Origin: Virgisporangium aurantiacum
GTDB lineage: Bacteria > Actinomycetota > Actinomycetes > Mycobacteriales > Micromonosporaceae
Length of the DNA: 64,000 bases
Assembly: GCF_016863635.1 (NCBI RefSeq)
Contig: NZ_BOPG01000031.1
Coordinates: 62,001-126,000, forward strand
Direction of reading: 5' to 3'
The notes below the pieces were generated by a model. That model did not search any database. It saw only the letters and a program-made list of their open reading frames with translations, and had not been told where the DNA came from. Below are positions 57,891 through 64,000 of this stretch, piece by piece. Each line of letters starts with the position of its first letter. Position 1 is the first letter of the stretch. Both the position numbers and the translations under genes were made by a program.

Positions 57891-58724
57891 TCAGCCTCCG
57901 TAGGTGTTGAGGAACGTCAGCAGGTCGTCGCCGAGTCGCTGCTTGTGGGTGTCGGTGATGCCGTGCGGCGCGCCCGGGTAGACGATCAGCTCCGCGCCCT
58001 TGACCAGCGCGGCCGACGCCTTGCCACCGACCTCGAACGGCACCACCTGGTCGTCGTCGCCGTGGATCACGAGCGTCGGCACGTCGAACGTGGCGAGGTC
58101 GGCGCGGAAGTCGGTGGCCGAGAACGCCGCGATCGACTCGTAGGCGTTGCGGTGCCCGGCCGCCATCGACTGCAGCCAGAACGCGTCCCGGATGCCCGGC
58201 GAGACGTTCGCGCCGGGCCGGTTGTTGCCGAAGAACGGCCCGTCGGCGAGGTCCTTGTACAGCTGCGACCGGTCCGCGCGGGAGCCGGCGCGGATGCCGT
58301 CGAACACCTCGACCGGCACGCCGCCCGGGTTGTCGTCGCGGCGCACCATCAGCGGCGGCACCGCCGACACGAGCACCGCCTGCGCGACCCGGCCGGTGCC
58401 GTGGCGGCCGATGTAACGGGTGATCTCGCCGCCGCCGGTGGAGAACCCGACCAGCGTCACGTCGCGCAGGTCGAGGTGCTCGATCAGGGCGGCGAGGTCG
58501 TCCGCGTACGTGTCCATCTCGTTGCCGGCCCAGGTCTGCGTCGACCGGCCGTGGCCTCGCCGGTCGTGCGCGATGACCCGGTAGCCGTTGGCGGCCAGGA
58601 ACAGCGCCTGCGCCTCCCAACTGTCGGAGTTCAGCGGCCAGCCGTGGCTGAGCACGACCGGACGGCCGGTGCCCCAGTCCTTGAAGAAGATGTCGGTGCC
58701 GTCGGTGGTGGTCACAAAGGGCAT
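57891..58724 (-). CDS. Alpha/beta hydrolase, non-heme chloroperoxidase type
   Basis: 277 residues, the exact size of cofactor-free haloperoxidase/esterases. It begins FVTTTDGTDIFFKDWGTGRPVVLSHGWPLNSDSWE. Nucleophile is in LVGFSTGGGEITRY, the acid in VIHGDDDQVVPFE and the histidine in YPGAPHGITDTH. GFSTGGGE is diagnostic for this family. The GAGAGGA ribosome site is 7 nt from ATG 58724. Probably acts as an esterase; peroxidase activity is a side reaction. Operon with the next hydrolase; the LAL regulator gene lies upstream. Confidence 0.88.
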   Translation of the reverse strand: MPFVTTTDGTDIFFKDWGTGRPVVLSHGWPLNSDSWEAQALFLAANGYRVIAHDRRGHGRSTQTWAGNEMDTYADDLAALIEHLDLRDVTLVGFSTGGGEITRYIGRHGTGRVAQAVLVSAVPPLMVRRDDNPGGVPVEVFDGIRAGSRADRSQLYKDLADGPFFGNNRPGANVSPGIRDAFWLQSMAAGHRNAYESIAAFSATDFRADLATFDVPTLVIHGDDDQVVPFEVGGKASAALVKGAELIVYPGAPHGITDTHKQRLGDDLLTFLNTYGG

Positions 58725-58835
58725 TGCGGGTCCTCTCTGAAGGTCGGCTCAGCTCGCCCGCAGGCGTCGGCGCCGGGAACGTTACGGCGACGGTGGCGGC
58801 CCGCTCGTGCGTCAAATGACTGCAGTTGCGGCGAC

Positions 58836-61604
58836 CTACAGGTCGTGCTCGGCGGCCATGCGCTGCAGTTCCGCGCGCGAGGTGATGCCGAGCTTGGGGA
58901 ACATCCGGTACAGGTGACTGCCGACGGTCCGGTGCGAGATGAACAGTCCCTTGGCGATGTCGCGGTTGGTCAGCCCCTGCGCGACCATGGCGGCGATCTG
59001 GATCTCCTGCGGCGACAACGTGTCCCATACGTCGGCCACCGGTGCGGCGCTGCGCTCCCCGGCGGCCCGCAGCTCCGTCCGGGCGCGTTCGGCGAGGGGC
59101 CGGGCGCCGAGGTTGTCGAACCCGTCCCGCGCCTTGCGCAGAAGGTCGCGGGACTCGCGGACCCGCCGGCGCCGGCGCAGCGACATGCCGTACGTGAAGA
59201 GCAGCCGGTGCCGTTCGTAGGGCCACATCGCCAGATCGAGCGACAGCGCCGCGGCGAAGGCGGACTCCGCCTCGTCGTCGGGGGCCAGCACCGCCCGCGC
59301 GATGGTGAGGTTCATGCGTCCCGTGGGCGAGGTCGTCCCGCGCACCTCCGCGGGCAGCCGGTCGATGAGCGAGCGCGCGGCGGCGACCTCGCCGCAGGCC
59401 GCGGCGGCCTCGGCCAGGCTCGCCAGCGACCACAGGGCGTGCACCGGGTGATAGGCGCCGTCGGCCGGATCGTGCAACTGCGCGAGCGAGGCGAACGCCA
59501 ACTCGTGGTGGCCCTGCCCCGACGCGATCGCCGCCCGGGCCAGCAGCACCACGGCGCCGACCGTGGCGAACCGGCGCGGGTTCATGCGATCGGCGCGGCC
59601 CACCAGGTCCTCGGCGGACGCGAACTCACCACGGAAGGCCGCCACGGTCGCGTGCGCCACGAGCGATGAAGCCTCCCAGAACGGCTGCCGGGTCTCCATG
59701 CACAGCCGGGTGCTCTCCTCCGCCGCGGCCACGGCGTGGGACCAGTACCCGCGGCGCATGGCCGACCAGGCGAGCAGCGACAGCGTCCGGCCGAGCGTGT
59801 GCAGGTGACCCACGGACCGGAGCCGCTCGGCCGCCTCGGTGAGCAGAACCTCGGAGACGTCGAACGCGCCGGCGCACGCCGCCGCGTGCGCCAGCCGGTA
59901 GGTGGTGGTCGCGTCGCGGGCGGCCGCGGGGACCCGGGCGATCAACGCGCGCACGGGCCCGTCGCTGTCGAAGGGCGACCCGTAGGCGAGCAGTTGGGCC
60001 CGCGTCGGGACGTCCGCGACGGCCAACCGGTCGGCGGCGGCGATGACCTGCCGGCCCACCGGCCGACCGGGCGCGAGGTTCCAGCACCGCAGGGCCGACG
60101 CGCGGAGAAAGTCGGTGGCCAGCGTGTCGTCGCCGATCGCGGTGGCCCTCCCGGCGAGGTCGACGAGCGCGTCGATGCGTGGCTCGCCGCCCCGGTCCCC
60201 GTCGGCCAGTTCGTTCAGCCACTCGTCCCGCAGGCCGTCGTGGTCGCTCTCCCCGAGGTCGCGGTGCCGCCGCCGGAGCCGCTCGCCGTTCTCCGGCTGC
60301 CCGACCGCGTACGCCAGCACGGCGGCCCGGTAGGTCCGGTCCGCGTCGCTCCGACCGTCGACCGACAGCTGGGCCGCCCGCTCCAGGGCCCGCACCGCGT
60401 TCGCCGGGGCGCCGCGCCTGATCGCCTGCTCCGCGTTCCGTTCGAGGTCGGCCGCCAGCGCCGCGTCCGGTTGCAGCGCGGCCGCGGCCAGGTGCCACAC
60501 CGCGCGTTCCGGCCGGTTGACCAGCACCCGGGCCAGGGCGGCGTGGCACGCCCGTTGCCGGTCCGGCCCGAGACGCTGGAGGATCGCCGACCGGATGAGC
60601 GGGTGCCGGAAGCGGACGGCGGTGCCGTCGACCGTGATCAACCCGGCCGAGACCGCCGGGTCCAGAGCCGGCGGGAAACCCTCGCCCGACAGCAGCGCGG
60701 CCGCGGCGACGATCTCGGCGACGTCGTCGGCGTCGCTGATCGCCGCGACCTCCAGGATCTGCTTCGTCGCGGCGTCGAACTCGCCGATGCGGGCCAGGAA
60801 CGACTGCTCCAGGCGGGCGGTCAGCGGAAGAGCGTCCGGGCCCGGGCCGGCATGGGCGTCGACCGCCCGGGGCAGTTCCAGCAGCGCGAGCGGGTTGCCG
60901 CGCGCGGCGTCGAGCACCCTCGACCTGGCGCGCGCGTCGAGCGTGCCGGCGACGCCGTCGAGCAGGACGGCCGCGGCCTCCGCGTCGAGCGGGCCGATGC
61001 TCATGAAGGGCACCGTCGACCGCCGCAGCGTCTCCGCCTCCGTCTCGCGGTGCGTGGCGAGCACCACGATGGGATCGGCGGCGACCCGGCGCGCGACGAA
61101 GGCCAACGCCTGCTGGCTGGCCGGGTCCATCCACTGCGCGTCGTCGGCGAGCAGCAGCACCGGCCGCTGGGCCGCGACCTCCGTCAGCAGCTCCAGCGCG
61201 GCCATCGCCACGGTGGACAGGTCGGGCGACGCACCGGACGTACGACCGAACGCGACGTCGAGGGCGAGCCGGTAGTGCGGGGTCAGCCGGTTGCGGTGGC
61301 CGAGGATCGGCCACAGCACCTGGTGCAACGCGGAGTACGGCAGGCCGAACTCGGTGACGGAACCGGCGGTCCGCAGCACCCGGAACTTGTCGCCGGCGGC
61401 CGTGGCGGCCCACTCCAGCAGCGCCGACTTGCCGACACCCGGCGCGCCGCGGATGATCAGCGCGGCACCGCCCTCGGCGACGGCGTCGAGCCGCCTGCCG
61501 ATCGCGGCCTGCTCGCGCGCGCGTCCGATGAGAAAATGCACGCTGGGCTCCGACTCGTCGCTCCGGGCCAGAACCACGGTGTCCGGTCGGTCGCTCACGA
61601 TCAT
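58836..61604 (-). CDS. LAL-family LuxR regulator with AAA ATPase domain
   Basis: 922 residues. The N-terminal ATPase has Walker A RGAPGVGKSALLEW (about 52-65) and Walker B VLLLADDAQWMD. A long helical/TPR-like region follows. The C-terminal LuxR HTH is LSPQEIQIAAMVAQGLTNRDIAKGLFISHRTVGSHLYRMFPKLG (about 865-910). This is the MalT-like LAL architecture. GTG 61598 with GGAG 7 nt upstream may be the true start rather than ATG 61604. It precedes the two hydrolases on the same strand with a 111-nt gap, so they are candidate targets. Confidence 0.9.
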   Translation of the reverse strand: MIVSDRPDTVVLARSDESEPSVHFLIGRAREQAAIGRRLDAVAEGGAALIIRGAPGVGKSALLEWAATAAGDKFRVLRTAGSVTEFGLPYSALHQVLWPILGHRNRLTPHYRLALDVAFGRTSGASPDLSTVAMAALELLTEVAAQRPVLLLADDAQWMDPASQQALAFVARRVAADPIVVLATHRETEAETLRRSTVPFMSIGPLDAEAAAVLLDGVAGTLDARARSRVLDAARGNPLALLELPRAVDAHAGPGPDALPLTARLEQSFLARIGEFDAATKQILEVAAISDADDVAEIVAAAALLSGEGFPPALDPAVSAGLITVDGTAVRFRHPLIRSAILQRLGPDRQRACHAALARVLVNRPERAVWHLAAAALQPDAALAADLERNAEQAIRRGAPANAVRALERAAQLSVDGRSDADRTYRAAVLAYAVGQPENGERLRRRHRDLGESDHDGLRDEWLNELADGDRGGEPRIDALVDLAGRATAIGDDTLATDFLRASALRCWNLAPGRPVGRQVIAAADRLAVADVPTRAQLLAYGSPFDSDGPVRALIARVPAAARDATTTYRLAHAAACAGAFDVSEVLLTEAAERLRSVGHLHTLGRTLSLLAWSAMRRGYWSHAVAAAEESTRLCMETRQPFWEASSLVAHATVAAFRGEFASAEDLVGRADRMNPRRFATVGAVVLLARAAIASGQGHHELAFASLAQLHDPADGAYHPVHALWSLASLAEAAAACGEVAAARSLIDRLPAEVRGTTSPTGRMNLTIARAVLAPDDEAESAFAAALSLDLAMWPYERHRLLFTYGMSLRRRRRVRESRDLLRKARDGFDNLGARPLAERARTELRAAGERSAAPVADVWDTLSPQEIQIAAMVAQGLTNRDIAKGLFISHRTVGSHLYRMFPKLGITSRAELQRMAAEHDL

Positions 61605-61637
61605 GCTCCAGTCCCGGTGCGGAACTCAAGCAGGCGC

Positions 61638-62126
61638 TCAGGAGAGGCGGACGTGCTGGGTCAGGTCGCGCAGCGGAAAGGGCGGCACCGGAACCGAGCG
61701 GCACAGCGCCAGGTACCGGCTGCGCACCACGACCTCCCGTCCGGTCTCCCCGGCGTCGACAAGGCGGCGTAAGGCCTCGGGTCTCGGCACGTAGGTGAAG
61801 ACCAGGCACCCGCGCGGCTTTCCCGGCCAGTCGACCAGGTCGGTGACGTCGCGGCGCTCGTAGTTGCGTTCCCGCCGGTCCAGGGCCGGCAACGCGTCGG
61901 CGTCGACCGCGAACACCGCGCCGGGACAGACCCCGCCGGGAGACGGCTCGATCCCCAGCACCGCGACGACGCCGTCGTACGGCCGGCCGGCCGCGTCGCG
62001 GAACTCCCGCTCCGGATGCGAGCTCGTGTCGGACCCGACGTTCCACGACGGCCGCCACCCGGCCAGGGTCGCGGGAACCGGTCCGGTCACGGCACTGACC
62101 AGCGATCCGTACCCGAAGACGTACAT
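61638..62126 (-). CDS. Gamma-glutamylcyclotransferase-fold protein
   Basis: 162 residues. MYVFGYGSLVSAVTGPVPATLAGW is the classic GGCT opening (substrate-binding YGSL). The catalytic glutamate is in ALDRRERNYERRDV, probably RRE. The fold releases 5-oxoproline from gamma-glutamyl compounds. A rare TTA codon lies at 61770-61772. The ATG (62126-62124) overlaps the upstream stop TGA in a TGATG arrangement, so it is coupled to the rhamnosidase-like gene. Confidence 0.82.
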   Translation of the reverse strand: MYVFGYGSLVSAVTGPVPATLAGWRPSWNVGSDTSSHPEREFRDAAGRPYDGVVAVLGIEPSPGGVCPGAVFAVDADALPALDRRERNYERRDVTDLVDWPGKPRGCLVFTYVPRPEALRRLVDAGETGREVVVRSRYLALCRSVPVPPFPLRDLTQHVRLS

Positions 62127-64000
62127 CACCACCTCAGGATGACCGGGCCGAACAGGCCCGACACCCGCTGGCCCGGCGACACGAAGTGGGTCGGGCTGAC
62201 CGCGTCGAGGTACGGGGCGAGCGTCCCGTACACCAGGATCTCGACGTCGTTCCCGCCCGGACGCAGCGCGCCGGTCGCGTCGAACGTGTACGGCGCGCAC
62301 ACCCGCACGCCGAGCCGCCGCCCGTTGACGACCGCCTCCGCGGTGCCGCGGACCCTGCCCAGGTCGAGCACGGCGGGGCCGGCCGGGGGCTGGTCCACCG
62401 TCAGCCGTTGCCGGTACCGGACGCCGCCGCTGAACTCCGCCAGGCCGACGTCCTCCCAGTCGCCGAGCCCGATCTCACCCGGCCCCGGTTCGAACGTGAC
62501 CGGCCCGGCCAGCACGGCACCGTGCGAGTGGCCGGGGCACACCCGCACGCGCAGGTCGCAGGTGCGCGCGGTGCCGTCGAGCGGTACCCGTCCGCCGTCC
62601 GCCGTGACCGGCGTGCCGTCGACGGCCACGTCGAACCCGCCGTGCACCCGCAGGGTCATCGAGCGGGCGCCGGGCGGTATGTCGAACGACAGCGTCTGCT
62701 CGCGGGGTTCCACCGCCGCCGGCAAAGCCACCGTGACCGGCAGCACCGTGACCGGCTGCGCCGTGCCGTCGGTCGGTTCGTCGGAGAGCCATTCGGCCCC
62801 GGGCAGCGGGTGCGGGCGGCGCCACAGGTGCAGCGCCGCCGGATCGCCGTACTGCCGTCGGCGCACCACCACCTCGGCGGGCCGGCCGTCGCGTTCGGCG
62901 GTCCAGTGCCGGCCGGACCGCAGGCCCGAACCCGGCGGGCCGTCGACCAGCACCGCCGCCCGCACGTCCCCTTCGGTCAGCTCGACGGCCAGGTCGTTCC
63001 CGCCCGGCCGCAGGTGCGCGGTCAGGTCGTAGCGGCGCACGCGCGGGGTCTCCTGGGCGGCGTACGGCTCGAACCCGCCCTGCCGGCCCACCTCGACCCC
63101 GTTCAGCCGGATCACCGCCGCCTCCCGCGCGGCCACCTGGACGGTGCCGGCCGTGACCACGGTCCGCAGGACGACGGTGGCGCCGGGTCGGGCCGGTCCG
63201 GCGGCCGAGATCCATTCCGGTCGCGCGAACCGCTCCCGGTCGCCGATCACGGCGAGGTACGCCCGAAGGTCAAGATCTTCATCCGGGACGAGGGTGAGCT
63301 CGATCGGATGCCGGCCGGGGGCCAGCCGCACCGGGGCCGTCGCGAGGTAGCCCTCGTCGTCGAAGGCGAGCGCCGTGCCGGCGAGCCGCACCGTCTTCGC
63401 CGCCGCCGCGCCGACCGCGAGCCAGCCGTCGATCCCGTCGGCCACGACGAGGTCGCACCGCACGGTCACCGGGGTACCGGCGGGCACGACGCCCAGCGCC
63501 AGGAACTCCTCGGGCACGTGGCCCTTCGGCCCGAGCGTCTCCCGATGGATCGGGTCCTTGCGGATTCCCCGCGACGTCGACCACTCCAGCGTCCGTACGC
63601 CACCGGACGGGTCAACCACCAGGGCTTTTGGCCCGAACGTGGCGTGCGCCGCGGTCTCCTCGTCACCCGTACGGCAGCGTACGGCCCACCGCTGCGGGCC
63701 GGTGGCGCCACCGGCCGGGCGGTCGAAGTCACCCCAGGTGTTGTCCATTGTGGACACCAGCTCGAAGTTCCAGCGGGTCCCGAGGTCGATCCGGTGTTCC
63801 AGCGCCGGCGTCCGTTCCGGAGCCGGCGCGAGCGCCGCCGGGGGGAACGCCAGGAGCGCGGCCGGGCCGTGGTCGAACGGCACGCGCACCTCCACCGAGT
63901 CACCGGCCCGCACGCAGTCCAGCGCCCGCGCGGCACCGGTGAACGGGTCGACCAGCACGGCGGTGGGCGGCACGTCGCGCACCCGCACGGCGTAGCTGTC
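62126..64000 (-). CDS. Rhamnosidase-like glycoside hydrolase (GH106/GH2-like), C-terminal part
   Basis: At least 624 codons continue to the right edge, so the 5' end is missing. The visible part is beta-rich, with repeated jelly-roll domains (for example LAPGRHPIELTLVPDEDLDLRAYLAV, and the sugar-binding pattern RVHGGFDVAVDGTPVTADGG). It ends in LGLGDWEDVGLAEFSGGVRYRQ, VLDLGRVRGTAEAVVNGRRLGVRVCAPYTFD and VSPGQRVSGLFGPVILRW, the C-terminal layout of GH106 alpha-L-rhamnosidases and related GH2-type enzymes. The catalytic part is outside the window, so the subfamily is tentative. Confidence 0.7.
   Translation of the reverse strand, partial: DSYAVRVRDVPPTAVLVDPFTGAARALDCVRAGDSVEVRVPFDHGPAALLAFPPAALAPAPERTPALEHRIDLGTRWNFELVSTMDNTWGDFDRPAGGATGPQRWAVRCRTGDEETAAHATFGPKALVVDPSGGVRTLEWSTSRGIRKDPIHRETLGPKGHVPEEFLALGVVPAGTPVTVRCDLVVADGIDGWLAVGAAAAKTVRLAGTALAFDDEGYLATAPVRLAPGRHPIELTLVPDEDLDLRAYLAVIGDRERFARPEWISAAGPARPGATVVLRTVVTAGTVQVAAREAAVIRLNGVEVGRQGGFEPYAAQETPRVRRYDLTAHLRPGGNDLAVELTEGDVRAAVLVDGPPGSGLRSGRHWTAERDGRPAEVVVRRRQYGDPAALHLWRRPHPLPGAEWLSDEPTDGTAQPVTVLPVTVALPAAVEPREQTLSFDIPPGARSMTLRVHGGFDVAVDGTPVTADGGRVPLDGTARTCDLRVRVCPGHSHGAVLAGPVTFEPGPGEIGLGDWEDVGLAEFSGGVRYRQRLTVDQPPAGPAVLDLGRVRGTAEAVVNGRRLGVRVCAPYTFDATGALRPGGNDVEILVYGTLAPYLDAVSPTHFVSPGQRVSGLFGPVILRW

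Noticed and set aside
1..64000. CRISPR array, tRNA, rRNA, prophage or integrase
   Set aside because: No regularly spaced repeats, cloverleaf-like sequence or phage/integrase gene was found on reading the window.

Overview
This is a very GC-rich window with near-saturated G/C third positions, frequent GTG and TTG starts, and regulator families typical of filamentous Actinobacteria (AfsR/SARP, LAL-type LuxR, PucR, mycothiol-type DinB-fold proteins, type VII secretion-like small proteins). It fits a chromosomal accessory region of a soil actinomycete, probably Micromonosporaceae or a relative; that placement is inference. I saw no rRNA, tRNA, CRISPR array, insertion sequence or phage block.

Layout. 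1-4.2 kb: start of a PEP-synthase/rifampin-phosphotransferase-like gene, two coupled ABC-2 permeases, and a divergent OmpR-type two-component pair. 4.1-8.5 kb: a dual-HTH regulator facing a serine beta-lactamase-family gene across an operator-rich gap, an M6-like metalloprotease and a DinB-fold protein. 8.5-18.8 kb: a MurJ-like flippase, a LRV/HEAT repeat protein, and secreted proteins (GH53 galactanase, a Calx-beta lipase-like protein, a GH5 cellulase-like enzyme, a three-repeat exoprotein). 19-36.3 kb: three large AfsR/SARP-NB-ARC-TPR regulators, a response regulator/histidine kinase/PepSY module, an epoxide hydrolase, and a tandem-duplicated histidine kinase facing a LuxR-type response regulator. 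36.4-46.5 kb: a small membrane protein, a frameshifted TPR remnant, a GH30 enzyme, a LysR-HTH/esterase fusion, a RibD-type reductase, a PQQ-type sugar dehydrogenase with Ig-like domains, and an MMPL exporter followed by a REP-like dyad. 46.7-52.5 kb: a type VII-secretion-like cassette and an ankyrin/propeller protein. 52.5-58.7 kb: an SHMT-like enzyme, a PucR regulator, an alpha-oxoamine-synthase-like enzyme and two alpha/beta hydrolases. 58.8-64 kb: a LAL regulator, a gamma-glutamylcyclotransferase-fold protein and the 3' part of a rhamnosidase-like glycoside hydrolase.

How it works together. The secreted glycosidases (galactan, cellulose or mannan, xylan, probably rhamnosides), lipase-like protein and sugar dehydrogenase suggest degradation of plant polymers. 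They are interleaved with a dense layer of regulators. Several gaps carry readable operator-like DNA: 11-bp-spaced direct repeats for two OmpR-type regulators, palindromes upstream of GH5 and GH30, and a dyad/direct-repeat set at the beta-lactamase promoter. The most unusual items are the LysR-HTH/esterase fusion, the duplicated kinase with a dead first half, the type VII-like cassette, the SHMT/PucR/oxoamine-synthase trio and the 91-nt REP-like inverted repeat.
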